Assembly (NCBI GenBank): GCA_019114245.1 | Contig: DXFX01000072.1 | Span: forward strand, 1 to 32,099 | Direction of reading: 5' to 3' | Source: Candidatus Borkfalkia faecipullorum | GTDB lineage: Bacteria > Bacillota > Clostridia > Christensenellales > Borkfalkiaceae | Length of the DNA: 32,099 nt | Shown: positions 1 through 7,400 of the stretch, piece after piece | Position numbering within the stretch: position 1 is the first letter of the stretch | Layout of the letters: every line of letters starts with the position of its first letter | Notes under the pieces: model-generated | The model's input: only the letters and a program-made list of their open reading frames with translations | The model's database searches: none | Told to the model about the DNA's origin: nothing | Program-made: the position numbers and the translations under genes

Positions 1-143
1 CTAAGGGCAGGAATCTGTCAAGAGTAAGCCCTGCCACATTAAAAAAGAACCTGGCGCTTTTAAACGCCAGGCCCAAGAAAGTTTTGCATTTTCGAACACC
101 GCAAGATTTGTTCCTTGAAAATCTCGCAAAGTGTTGCACTTAG
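1..143 (+). CDS. IS30-family transposase, C-terminal fragment (5' end outside window)
   Basis: Reading frame 3 is open from the left edge to a TAG at 141-143 and encodes 46 residues. These contain LNARPKKVL followed by RTPQDLF, the pattern seen at the C-terminus of IS30-family DDE transposases (LNxRPRKxLxxxTPxExF). The catalytic core and DNA-binding domain would be upstream, outside the window. The right-hand copy encodes the same residues over the shared part with several third-position changes, so this is a selected coding sequence rather than chance. Family assignment rests on motif recognition of a short tail. Confidence 0.75.
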   Translation, partial: KGRNLSRVSPATLKKNLALLNARPKKVLHFRTPQDLFLENLAKCCT

Positions 144-157
144 TTTGACAATTCATC
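1..157 (+). mobile_element. 3' end of an IS30-family insertion sequence (left copy)
   Basis: The first 157 bases are the downstream end of an insertion sequence whose body lies off the left edge. They hold the last 46 codons of a transposase and a terminal segment ending near gtttgacaattcatc. From about base 42 to 157 the sequence is the near-exact reverse complement of 31973-32088 at the other end of the window. That repetition, plus the transposase tail, defines the element. The exact outer boundary is inferred from where the two copies stop matching. Confidence 0.75.
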
Positions 158-172
158 ATTTTTTTTAAATCG

Positions 173-200
173 TTGCAAATATATATTTATGTGATATAAT
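173..200 (+). promoter_or_regulatory. Promoter of the LRR lipoprotein gene
   Basis: A perfect extended -10 (TGATATAAT, hexamer 195-200) lies 16 bp downstream of TTGCAA at 173-178. It begins only about 15 bp inside the IS30 end, so it belongs to the host sequence. The gene's ribosome site AAAGGGG lies about 25 bp downstream of the -10. Confidence 0.7.
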
Positions 201-240
201 GTAATTATATAAATTTATCAGGCAAAGGGGTGCAGAGAAT

Positions 241-2028
241 ATGACGACGAAGAGGAAGATAGGCATAGCGGTGCTGACGATGGCGGCGGCGGGAATGCTG
301 TTCGGCATGGTTGCGTGCAGTGAGGCGGAAAAACTGAACCGGCCGCAGGCGTTGCATATCGAAAACGAAATACTGTACTGGGACGAAGTGGAAAATGCCG
401 AAGGGTATCTGGTGGAAGTAAACGGAGAGGAGTACGAAGCAGAGGAAAACGAATTCAGCTTTATAAAGATCGCCGTAGATCCGCAGGAATACACCTTCCG
501 CGTGCAGGCATACGGGCCTTTGTATGGAGAATACGGCAATTCTGCGTGGTCGGAAGAGGTGAGCTATACGCCGCAGATCGCAACGGGGTGGAGCGTTCGG
601 CAGACGGCAGACGGGAGCGGGACGGAAGTGTATGTCGAAGATCCTGCGCAGGTACAGGGCAAAGTGGTTATACCTGCCACGTACGGCGGCGTACCTGTCA
701 CGAACATAGCGGAAAACGCGTTTAAGGATTGCGCAGGGCTGACGAGCGTTGTGATGTCGGACAATATCAGGTACATAGGGAAGCTTGCGTTTTACAAATG
801 CCCGTCGCTGAAAAGCGTATACTGTTCGGACATGGCAGAATTGGCGGAAAACATATTTAGCGAATGCGAATCTCTGGAGCAAGTGCATCTGCCCGAGACG
901 CTGAAGAAAATGCCTGTACGGACATTTTATATGTGCTATTCCTTGCAGGAGATCACCCTGCCCGAGGGGTTGGAAGAGATGTCCAACAGTTCATTTCTTC
1001 ATTGTACGGCGTTGCGGGAGCTGAACGTTCCTGCGAGCGTTACGTCGATAAGGGCGCCCGTAATTTTAGGGTGCTCCGGGTTGGAAAAGCTGACCGTAGA
1101 GGAAGGCAATCCTGTATACCGCAGTGAAGGGAATTGCATTTTGACGATCGACGGGGAAGAGGTGATAGCCGGCTGTGAGGCGAGCGAGATCCCGCAGGGA
1201 ACAAAGCGGATCGGCGAAAAAGCGTTTTATTCAACTACACTTACGCAGTTATACCTGCCGGAAGGGATAGAGGAAATAGGGGAAGAGGCTTTTCTGTATA
1301 GCGCCCTCACGTCGGTGGAATTTCCCAAAACGCTGAAGAGGGTAGGTTCACGAGCATATTACTATAGCGAGGATCTGAAAGAAATTGACCTTCCCTATGG
1401 GTTGGAGATCATAGAAGACGGAGCATTCCAAAAGACGGATCTGGTCTGCGTGACCATTCCGTACAGCGTACGGGAGATCCAATCCAAAGCCTTTTATGAA
1501 ATATTGAACCTACTCGTCACATTGCCCGGCAGTGTGGGAAAAATAGGGTCCAAGGCTTTTTGTCGGGCAACAATTTATACGTCGGCAGATAAGACCGTGC
1601 CGGAAGGTTGGTATCAAGCCGACCCGCAATTACAGAGTTTGAACATTGATTGGGACTGGAGGTATGTTTGCAATGTAGTTTATGGATGCATCTTCGGTAA
1701 CGAAGACGGATTTCCATATGTGCAGCGTACCAATGTAATGGAAAGAGTATTTTTGGATAGTGGAATAATGGCAGGAGTTACAAATCTTGAATTTGATGCG
1801 CTATCAGAGTATGGCCAGGAGATCATCGTTCCGTATCGGGAAGGGTATACGTTTAAAGGCTGGGCAACGGAGGAAAACGGGGAGATCGTTATCGGATATG
1901 AGCTTTTTACCTATAAAAATATGTATGGCGAAGTCTTGTTGGAATATTACAGCACGTTCCCTTTGAGTACGTTGATCGCCCTGGAGGATGGATTGATGTA
2001 TTATCCGATATGGGAGAAAAATAATTAA
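241..2028 (+). CDS. BspA-type leucine-rich-repeat lipoprotein
   Basis: A 595-residue surface protein. The N-terminus is a lipoprotein signal: basic MTTKRK, a hydrophobic stretch, then lipobox GMVAC with the lipidated Cys near residue 26. Residues about 35-110 look like a fibronectin-III fold (phrases such as YLVEVNG and YTFRVQAYG). From about 130 to 450 there are roughly a dozen LRR_5 repeats of the form I-x-x-x-A-F-x-x-C-x-x-L-x-x-V-x-L-P. The C-terminus (GYTFKGWAT ... YYPIWEK) resembles an InlB B-repeat/Flg_new wall-associated module. AAAGGGG 10 nt upstream supports the ATG. Such proteins usually mediate adhesion to host or bacterial surfaces; the ligand here cannot be read from sequence. 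It is monocistronic, ending at the terminator at 2137-2162. Confidence 0.85.
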   Translation: MTTKRKIGIAVLTMAAAGMLFGMVACSEAEKLNRPQALHIENEILYWDEVENAEGYLVEVNGEEYEAEENEFSFIKIAVDPQEYTFRVQAYGPLYGEYGNSAWSEEVSYTPQIATGWSVRQTADGSGTEVYVEDPAQVQGKVVIPATYGGVPVTNIAENAFKDCAGLTSVVMSDNIRYIGKLAFYKCPSLKSVYCSDMAELAENIFSECESLEQVHLPETLKKMPVRTFYMCYSLQEITLPEGLEEMSNSSFLHCTALRELNVPASVTSIRAPVILGCSGLEKLTVEEGNPVYRSEGNCILTIDGEEVIAGCEASEIPQGTKRIGEKAFYSTTLTQLYLPEGIEEIGEEAFLYSALTSVEFPKTLKRVGSRAYYYSEDLKEIDLPYGLEIIEDGAFQKTDLVCVTIPYSVREIQSKAFYEILNLLVTLPGSVGKIGSKAFCRATIYTSADKTVPEGWYQADPQLQSLNIDWDWRYVCNVVYGCIFGNEDGFPYVQRTNVMERVFLDSGIMAGVTNLEFDALSEYGQEIIVPYREGYTFKGWATEENGEIVIGYELFTYKNMYGEVLLEYYSTFPLSTLIALEDGLMYYPIWEKNN

Positions 2029-2043
2029 ATAAAACAGGAGGAC

Positions 2044-2118
2044 AGACCGATGCAACTTTGTTATTTGTAAACCATGTATGCAAGAAAAAATAAAAAGGAG
2101 AAGAAAAAGCATCGGTCT
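2044..2118. repeat. 10-bp perfect inverted repeat downstream of the LRR gene
   Basis: AGACCGATGC at 2044-2053 is matched by GCATCGGTCT at 2109-2118, with an A-rich 55-nt spacer. It lies in the 3' region between the LRR stop codon and the terminator. It could fold as a long-loop stem in the transcript or be the scar of an insertion; no function can be assigned. Confidence 0.5.
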
Positions 2119-2136
2119 TGCGTAAAAAACAAAAAA

Positions 2137-2162
2137 GAGGCTTTCGCGAAAGCGAAAGCCTC
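2137..2162. terminator. Bidirectional intrinsic terminator (LRR gene / tRNA-Gly)
   Basis: A perfect 11-bp stem GAGGCTTTCGC with a GAAA loop (plus strand) is followed by TTTT on the plus strand and by TTTTTT on the minus strand. It sits between the convergent LRR gene and tRNA gene and can serve both. Confidence 0.85.
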
Positions 2163-2169
2163 TTTTCCT

Positions 2170-2244
2170 TGGAGCAAGAGACGGGAATCGAACCCGCGGG
2201 AACCAGCTTGGGAAGCTGGCGCCATACCATTAGGCGACTCTTGC
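2170..2244 (-). tRNA. tRNA-Gly (anticodon CCC)
   Basis: On the minus strand the cloverleaf is complete. The acceptor stem is GCAAGAG/CTCTTGC, discriminator T, with an encoded CCA end. The D-arm is GCC...GGC. The anticodon stem CCAGC/GCTGG carries loop TTCCCAA, giving anticodon CCC, which reads GGG glycine codons. The T-arm GCGGG/CCCGT has loop TTCGATT. Total length is 75 nt including CCA. It has its own promoter and terminator and is a single-gene unit. Confidence 0.95.
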
Positions 2245-2253
2245 ATTGTTATC

Positions 2254-2282
2254 ATTATACTATATTCGGCCGTATTTTGCAA
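2254..2282 (-). promoter_or_regulatory. Promoter of tRNA-Gly
   Basis: On the minus strand TTGCAA (2277-2282) is followed after 17 bp by a consensus TATAAT (2254-2259), about 10 bp before the mature tRNA 5' end. Confidence 0.85.
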
Positions 2283-2345
2283 TCGAAATGCCTACCCGAT
2301 AAAAAAATTCCTGAAAAAAATATTTGCGCTTTCTCCAAAAGGCCA

Positions 2346-2376
2346 ACGCACCGCGCCGAATTTCGGCGCGGTGCGT
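2346..2376 (-). terminator. Terminator-like hairpin after the mtnN-ung-mutase operon
   Basis: A perfect 15-bp inverted repeat (ACGCACCGCGCCGAA and its complement around one T) lies 6 bp beyond the mutase stop codon. On the minus strand the following sequence has only a short T run (TTGGCCTTTTGG), so it may act as a terminator or as a 3' stabilising stem. Confidence 0.65.
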
Positions 2377-2382
2377 GCTCTT

Positions 2383-3594
2383 TCAGGAAAGCAGTTTTTT
2401 CATCAGCTGTGTGCCTTCTTCCAGCAAAATTCCCGTCTTTTTAGCCTGCTCCTCGTCGTAGGACGCGGCGCCGTTTCCGTTGTCCTTGCCCTCCTCGTAC
2501 AGCAGATAGGGTACGGGGTCGGATACGTGCGTGCGCACGGCAATGGGGGTGGGATGATCGGGGCAGATCAGCATTCGGAAAGGCTGGTTGGCTGTGCGCA
2601 GTCCCTCGGCAATGCGCTTTACAACCTGTTTGTCGATACATTCAATGGAATATACTTTGTGCGCAATGTCGCCCTGGTGACCGCATTCGTCGGGCGCTTC
2701 CATGTGGACATACACGAGGTCTTGCCCGCCGCTGAGCAGGGCGGCAAGGGCGGCGTCCGCCTTTCCTGTAAAATTGGTGTCGTAATTGCCCGTGGCGCCC
2801 TCCACGTCGATGACTTTCATTCCCGCAAGGATGCCTATGCCCTTGACGAGGTCGACGGCGGAAATCACGGCGCCTTTTTTGCCGAACTTGCTTTCAAAAT
2901 TTTCCAGCCGCGGCTTGGTGCCTTCTCCCCAGAACCACACGGAATTGGCGGGACGTTTTCCCGCGGCAATGCGCGCCAAGTTGATCGGATGATCGCGCAG
3001 GAGCTTTGCGGAACGCTTCATCATGTCCAGATATTCCTGCGCCTGCGGGCCTTTGGGCAAAAAGCCGCGGACGGGTTTGTCGGTAATGTCGTGCGGCGGG
3101 GTGAGGTCGTGTCCCGTTTTTCCGTGGTCGGCAACCAGGCAATGGCGGTAGCTCACGCCCGCATACAGGGTGAACTTTTCACTGTCGAAGTGCTGTTTGA
3201 GGAAGCCGATCAGCTCTCTCGCTTCCGCGGTGGAAATTTCTCCCGCGCTGTAATCGAGCATGGTCTTGTCCTCGTAGTTTTCCTCGTCCGAAAGGGTAAC
3301 GAGGTTACAGCGCAGGGTAACGTCCGTATCGCGCAGGGGAATGCCGATGGAGACGGCTTCCAGCGGGGAACGGCCCGTGTAGCATTCGCGCGGGTCATAG
3401 CCCATCACGGAAAGGTTTGCCACGTCGCTGCCCGGTTTGAAACCTTGTGGAACGGTGCGGCACAGCCCCACTTCCGCATTTTTTGCAAGCGCGTCGATGT
3501 TGGGTTTTTCGGCGGCTTGCAGGGGCGTCTTTCCGCCCAGCTCTTTCAGCGGCCAATCGGCCATTCCGTCGCCGAGGATGACGATGTATTTCAT
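2383..3594 (-). CDS. apgM: Cofactor-independent phosphoglycerate mutase, archaeal type (ApgM-like)
   Basis: 403 residues of the alkaline-phosphatase superfamily, matching the length of the ApgM/TIGR02535 group. Visible metal and catalytic motifs are ILGDGMAD at the N-terminus, GSDVANLSVMGYDP with the probable nucleophile Ser around residue 65, EAPDECGHQGD around residue 300, and CPDHPTPI...RTH near residue 345. The known family activity is 2-/3-phosphoglycerate interconversion in glycolysis; a subgroup has been proposed to act as homoserine kinase when next to threonine genes. No threonine genes are nearby here, so the mutase reading is preferred. It is the third gene of a minus-strand operon; its AAAGGG ribosome site overlaps the end of ung, 3 nt away. 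Confidence 0.8.
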   Translation of the reverse strand: MKYIVILGDGMADWPLKELGGKTPLQAAEKPNIDALAKNAEVGLCRTVPQGFKPGSDVANLSVMGYDPRECYTGRSPLEAVSIGIPLRDTDVTLRCNLVTLSDEENYEDKTMLDYSAGEISTAEARELIGFLKQHFDSEKFTLYAGVSYRHCLVADHGKTGHDLTPPHDITDKPVRGFLPKGPQAQEYLDMMKRSAKLLRDHPINLARIAAGKRPANSVWFWGEGTKPRLENFESKFGKKGAVISAVDLVKGIGILAGMKVIDVEGATGNYDTNFTGKADAALAALLSGGQDLVYVHMEAPDECGHQGDIAHKVYSIECIDKQVVKRIAEGLRTANQPFRMLICPDHPTPIAVRTHVSDPVPYLLYEEGKDNGNGAASYDEEQAKKTGILLEEGTQLMKKLLS

Positions 3595-3597
3595 AAT

Positions 3598-4278
3598 TTA
3601 TTCCCTTTGATCGGTCAGATCCCAGTCTATGGGCGCAATGCCGTGCGCCTTGAGGTACTCGTTCGCCTTGGAAAAGTGCCTGCACCCGAAAAATCCGTTG
3701 TATGCGGAGAGCGGGGAAGGGTGCGCACATTCGAGGACGAGGTGTTTTTTCGTGTCGATCAGCGGCTTTTTCGAGCGCGCATTCCCGCCCCACAGAATAA
3801 ACACGACGTGTTCGCGCTTTTCGGAGATCAGGGAGATCACGCTGTCCGTAAACCACGTCCAGCCGCAGTTTTTGTGCGAGTTTGCAAGGTGTGCGCGCAC
3901 CGTGAGGGCGGTATTCAGCAGCAGGACTCCCTGTTTTGCCCACTTTGTAAGATTCCCCGATTTGGGAATGGGGCATCCCACGTCGTCGTGCAGTTCCTTG
4001 TAGATATTCACGAGCGAAGGGGGCGGTTCCACGCCGTCCTGAACGGAAAAGCACAGCCCGTGCGCCTGCCCCTCGTTGTGGTAGGGGTCCTGCCCGAGGA
4101 TGACCGCCTTCACCTGATCCAACGGCGTGTATTTAAAGCAGTTGAAAATATCGTACATATCGGGATATACGACGTGATGGGAATATTCTTCTTTGAGAAA
4201 GGCGCGTATTTTCAGGTATTTTTCGTCCTGAAAGAGAGGCGCAAGCGCCTCGTCCCAGCCTCCGCCCAGTTTTATCAT
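3598..4278 (-). CDS. ung: Uracil-DNA glycosylase, family 1
   Basis: 226 residues, the normal length for Ung. It removes uracil from DNA to start base-excision repair. The water-activating motif GQDPYH (Asp64, His67), the LLLNT strand (residues 119-123) and the minor-groove loop HPSPLSAY (186-193) are all intact. GWTWFTD at 139-145 replaces the more common GWxxFTD-type element and is conservative. It sits between mtnN (12 nt) and the phosphoglycerate mutase (3 nt), so it is almost certainly cotranscribed with both. No inhibitor or phage gene is nearby, so this is ordinary housekeeping. Confidence 0.95.
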   Translation of the reverse strand: MIKLGGGWDEALAPLFQDEKYLKIRAFLKEEYSHHVVYPDMYDIFNCFKYTPLDQVKAVILGQDPYHNEGQAHGLCFSVQDGVEPPPSLVNIYKELHDDVGCPIPKSGNLTKWAKQGVLLLNTALTVRAHLANSHKNCGWTWFTDSVISLISEKREHVVFILWGGNARSKKPLIDTKKHLVLECAHPSPLSAYNGFFGCRHFSKANEYLKAHGIAPIDWDLTDQRE

Positions 4279-4290
4279 GGCTGTTTCCCC

Positions 4291-4938
4291 TTATTTTGTA
4301 CTTTCCGCAAAGATGTCCTGCATCCGTTCGCCCAGTTTTTGCAGGGCGTAGGCGCAGTTTGCGGCATAATCGCTTGCGCCTTTTTCGTTGGCGTTGTCGG
4401 AAATGCTCTTAAAGATCAGGCAGGGAACGCCCGCACTCCACGCCACGTGCGCCACGGATGCGCCTTCCATGTCGCAGACGTCCGCTTCCAGCGCCTGCAA
4501 AAGCTGCGCGTCCGCGCCCGTCTGAAAATGATCTGCCGAGGCAAGCACTCCCTTCGGGAATTTGTCCCCGCACACGAGGTCGAAGTGCGGCTGCGTGCGC
4601 TCGTCGTGCGTTCCCACGGGGGTACGGTTGATGGCGCTCAGGTCAAAGTCAGGCTCCACGGCGCGTTCTGCCTGCAACACCGTTCCCACGTGCATCCAGG
4701 CCGCTCTGCCGCCCGCCACGCCCAGGTTGAGCAGGGTGTCCGCTCCCTCCGTCAGGGCAAGCATCGCCGCCGCCGCGGCATTGTCCTTTCCAATCCCCGA
4801 TAGCACCAAGAGATAGGGGATCCCCCCAAATTCCGCGCGGTACACCTTCTTTCCGAATTTTTCCGCGCATTGTACGTCCTTGCTCTGCAAAAGCAGTACG
4901 TCCGCCTCTTTTTGCATGGCGGCTATGATTCCAAGCAT
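4291..4938 (-). CDS. mtnN: 5'-methylthioadenosine / S-adenosylhomocysteine nucleosidase
   Basis: 215 residues from the preferred ATG at 4938, which has AGGAGG six bases upstream; the ORF-track start 22 codons earlier has no such support and adds a basic tail foreign to the family. The enzyme cleaves MTA and SAH to adenine plus the ribosyl thioether, recycling SAM by-products and, in many bacteria, feeding AI-2 synthesis. Family residues are visible: MLGIIAAMQKEAD with Glu11, GVAGG (74-78), DMEGAS with Glu158, and SISDNA with catalytic Asp181. The sugar-binding loop reads LASADHF rather than the usual VSGDxF, a mild divergence. It is first in the operon with ung and the mutase. No luxS is in the window. 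Confidence 0.9.
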   Translation of the reverse strand: MLGIIAAMQKEADVLLLQSKDVQCAEKFGKKVYRAEFGGIPYLLVLSGIGKDNAAAAAMLALTEGADTLLNLGVAGGRAAWMHVGTVLQAERAVEPDFDLSAINRTPVGTHDERTQPHFDLVCGDKFPKGVLASADHFQTGADAQLLQALEADVCDMEGASVAHVAWSAGVPCLIFKSISDNANEKGASDYAANCAYALQKLGERMQDIFAESTK

Positions 4939-4963
4939 ACAGCGCCTCCTGTGTTTCTCATTT

Positions 4964-4993
4964 ATTTTACCACAAAACAGGGCAATTTTGCAA
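4964..4993 (-). promoter_or_regulatory. Promoter of mtnN-ung-apgM operon
   Basis: On the minus strand TTGCAA (4988-4993), an 18-bp spacer and TAAAAT (4964-4969) precede the mtnN ribosome site by about 14 bp. The divergent ferritin-like gene starts at 5050. The same intergenic region carries an 11-bp palindrome TGAATAATTCA at 5021-5031 that could be an operator for either side; no clear plus-strand promoter was found. Confidence 0.6.
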
Positions 4994-5049
4994 ATTCTGC
5001 GCATAGAAATTTTTTGTTTGTGAATAATTCATAAAAAAAGGAGGCTGTT

Positions 5050-6297
5050 ATGAACCCTTTTCAGCAACAGGCAAAAGAGATCACCAAAATCTACAAGAAT
5101 TGGAAGAGCATCAACGTAAAACCGTACGACAAAGAGACGGTAGACCCGTACACCCGCGTGCGTATCATCCTCATGAACGGCACGGAATTCGAGTCCGTCT
5201 GGAACACCTCTCGGCTCACGCGGCAGTGCGCCAACAACGACGTGCGCCGCGCCATGGCGCTCATCCGCCGCGGCGAACAGCAGCAGCAAAAGCGCATCGC
5301 CAATTTAAAGCCGCGCAACGAGAGTATGCTCGAACACACCATCGGCTACGAACAGCTCGCCGTCGACCTCACGGCCATCCTCGCCCAGCGCGAAAAGAAC
5401 GAATACGTCAAACACCAGCTGGATTTTGCGCTCCTGGAGGATTTTGACCATCTGTACAGATACGCCGACCTTCTTGACTACGAGCGCGGCATTCACGCCG
5501 AAAAGCTCGTGGGCAAATATACGGAGATCATGCCGGGCAGACCTACCGTCGCCGAACCGCGTTCCCCGCAGGACGACGTGCGCGCGTATATCAATAACTT
5601 TTTGAGCGATCCTATCACGCGGCTGAACGTCAACATCATCACGGCGGCGGAACAGCAGACGATGAACTACTATATGAACATCGCCAATCTGTACGAGAGC
5701 GAGCTGGGCAGACGGCTGTATTCGGAGATCGCCATGATCGAGGAACAGCACGTCACGGGCTACGGATGCCTGAAAGATCCCGCGCCCGATCTGTTCGAGT
5801 GCATGGTCATGCACGAGTACACCGAGGCTTATCTCTATTGGAGCTGTTACAACGACGAGACAGACGCGCGCATCAAGGAGATCTGGCTGATGCACTTTGA
5901 AGAGGAGCTTTCCCACCTGCACTTCGCCTGCTCCCTGATGGAAAAGTACGAGGGCAGGGTGTGGCAGCAGCTGTTCCCCGAAGGGGGAGAATTCCCGCAG
6001 CTTCTCAACTTTGCGCCGCAAAAGGAATACGTGCGCGAGGTTTTGAAGAGCGTTCGCCTCACGGCCAACGGCGAAGGGTACGAGGAAGTGGACAAACTGC
6101 CCGGGAACTTCCGCTTTTTCACCTACAACAAGGGCGTCAGCGGCAACGTCAAGGGCTTGGCAAGCCATATGGTCATCGAAAAGACGATCGGCAAATTCGG
6201 CAGGGATTACCGCTGTACGGACAAGCCGCATCCCGTCCGCGCTCTCGACGATACAAAAAAGGACAATACGGAGATCGCGCGCGTGCAGGGTGCATGA
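5050..6297 (+). CDS. Ferritin-like superfamily protein of unknown function
   Basis: 415 residues, preceded by GGAGG. No signal peptide or membrane segment, so probably cytoplasmic. The middle of the protein is a run of long helices with acid/His spacing typical of ferritin-like diiron four-helix bundles: E130xxxH134, Glu201 (ITAAEQQTM), E231/E232 with H234 (EEQH), H255/E259 (MHEYTEA), and EEELSHLH (284-291). The N-terminal 90 residues (YTRVRIILMNGTEFE) look like a small separate beta-containing domain and the last 100 residues are not recognised. The pattern suggests a metal site acting in redox or iron handling, but which side chains bind metal is inference. It is monocistronic with its own strong terminator, divergent from mtnN. 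Confidence 0.6.
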   Translation: MNPFQQQAKEITKIYKNWKSINVKPYDKETVDPYTRVRIILMNGTEFESVWNTSRLTRQCANNDVRRAMALIRRGEQQQQKRIANLKPRNESMLEHTIGYEQLAVDLTAILAQREKNEYVKHQLDFALLEDFDHLYRYADLLDYERGIHAEKLVGKYTEIMPGRPTVAEPRSPQDDVRAYINNFLSDPITRLNVNIITAAEQQTMNYYMNIANLYESELGRRLYSEIAMIEEQHVTGYGCLKDPAPDLFECMVMHEYTEAYLYWSCYNDETDARIKEIWLMHFEEELSHLHFACSLMEKYEGRVWQQLFPEGGEFPQLLNFAPQKEYVREVLKSVRLTANGEGYEEVDKLPGNFRFFTYNKGVSGNVKGLASHMVIEKTIGKFGRDYRCTDKPHPVRALDDTKKDNTEIARVQGA

Positions 6298-6310
6298 TCG
6301 CAAGAAAAAA

Positions 6311-6346
6311 CGCGGGGCGCAGGCTTTTGCCTGCGCCCCGCGTTTT
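6311..6346 (+). terminator. Intrinsic terminator after the ferritin-like gene
   Basis: A 14-bp GC-rich stem CGCGGGGCGCAGGC with a TTTT loop is followed by TTTT, 14 bp beyond the stop codon. Confidence 0.9.
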
Positions 6347-6359
6347 GCGCAAAATCGGC

Positions 6360-6388
6360 TTTACTTTTGAGAGACGTTATGGTATAAT
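6360..6388 (+). promoter_or_regulatory. Promoter of the exonuclease-rsmF-M3 peptidase operon
   Basis: TTTACT (6360-6365), a 17-bp spacer and extended -10 TGGTATAAT (hexamer 6383-6388). Transcription would start near 6395, leaving a leader of only about 25 nt. Confidence 0.7.
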
Positions 6389-6419
6389 GAAGGAGAAATA
6401 TACGCGAGTGTTTTAGGTA

Positions 6420-7400
6420 ATGGAATACGTGTTTTTTGACATCGAGTGCGCCTGTGTCTACAAAAATGTGGCTAAGATCTGCGTTTTCGGATACTGCGTC
6501 TGCGACGAACAATTTCATATCCTGAAAAAAGAGGACATTCTCATCAATCCGAACGGGAAGTTCCACCTCACCGACCGCGGCGGGGAAGGGATCGTGTTGC
6601 CCTACGATTACGAGGAGTTCAAAAAATACCCCGATTTCAAGGCGTTTTATCCCAAGATCAAACAGCTTCTCGAAGGGGAGGACAAGCTGGTGTTCGGCCA
6701 TGCCGCCATCAACGACGTCAAGTATCTGTGTCTGGAAACGCGCCGCTATAAACTGCCTTCCTTTACCTTCCGCTTTGCGGATACCCAAATTCTGTACATG
6801 GCAATGACGGAAACGTACGACCGTCAGGCAGGCCTCGAAGCGCTGACGCAGATCTTCGAGATCGATTATACCCCGCACTGCGCCGCGGACGACGCATACG
6901 CCACCATGCGCATCGCGCAGGAAATGTGCGAGCGGGACAAATGCACTCTGCCCGAGCTCCTCAAAAAATACAGTATCCGTTTCGGGAAAATCGAAAATTA
7001 TCAGTTCAACAACAGTTCTTCCAACCGCCGCAACGAATACCTGCGTGAAAAGAGCAGGGAAAAGCGGGAGCGCGGCGAAAAGCGCGCCAGGTTCAACGAT
7101 TTCGTGTACGGTTACCGCGTCCGTCCGCAGTCGCAGGAATTGCGCGGAAAGCGGTTCAGCTTTTCCAGGAGCATCGAAGAGGAGTTCGCCCTCGCGAAGC
7201 GGCTTGTCAAGGAGATCGTAAAGCGCGGCGGAAAGTATTCTCTCAAGCTTTCGGGCTGCAACGCCTTTGTCGAGCGGGAGGGGGACGACAGCGTCCGCCG
7301 CAACGCCGCTTACAAGATGCGCGACGAGGGGAAGATCACGGATATTTATACGCTGGGCGAGTTTGAGCGCCTGTACGCTACGCAAGAAAATGATGAATGA
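6420..7400 (+). CDS. DEDDh 3'-5' exonuclease domain protein (RNase T / Pol III epsilon-like)
   Basis: 326 residues. The N-terminal ~180 residues are a DEDDh exonuclease: Exo I FFDIECA (Asp7, Glu9), Exo II GHAAINDVKYL (Asp99), and Exo III HCAADDAY (His153, Asp158). All five catalytic residues are present, so metal-dependent 3'-5' cleavage of DNA or RNA is expected. Residues about 200-240 are extremely basic (KSREKRERGEKRAR), a likely nucleic-acid-binding linker, followed by an unrecognised C-terminal domain of about 90 residues. The start is fixed by an in-frame TAG two codons upstream. Its ribosome site is weak (only TAGGT next to the ATG) and the leader is short. Its last 11 bases overlap the methyltransferase start, indicating coupled translation. 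The substrate is unknown; it is not the Pol III proofreading subunit by length or context. Confidence 0.8.
   Translation: MEYVFFDIECACVYKNVAKICVFGYCVCDEQFHILKKEDILINPNGKFHLTDRGGEGIVLPYDYEEFKKYPDFKAFYPKIKQLLEGEDKLVFGHAAINDVKYLCLETRRYKLPSFTFRFADTQILYMAMTETYDRQAGLEALTQIFEIDYTPHCAADDAYATMRIAQEMCERDKCTLPELLKKYSIRFGKIENYQFNNSSSNRRNEYLREKSREKRERGEKRARFNDFVYGYRVRPQSQELRGKRFSFSRSIEEEFALAKRLVKEIVKRGGKYSLKLSGCNAFVEREGDDSVRRNAAYKMRDEGKITDIYTLGEFERLYATQENDE

Noticed and set aside
54-76. Hairpin CTGGCGctttTAAACGCCAG as a transcription terminator at the left edge
   Set aside because: It lies inside the transposase reading frame and is followed by coding sequence, not a T-run; it is conserved in both copies because it encodes protein.
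2074-4803. 909-residue plus-strand ORF opposite apgM, ung and mtnN
   Set aside because: It crosses the tRNA gene and three well-recognised minus-strand genes, has no family motif, and has Arg/His/Phe-rich composition typical of a GC-rich shadow.
6387-6416. Nine-codon ORF (MKEKYTRVF) just before the exonuclease, as a leader peptide
   Set aside because: Its ATG overlaps the -10 hexamer, so it lies upstream of the predicted transcription start and would not be in the mRNA.
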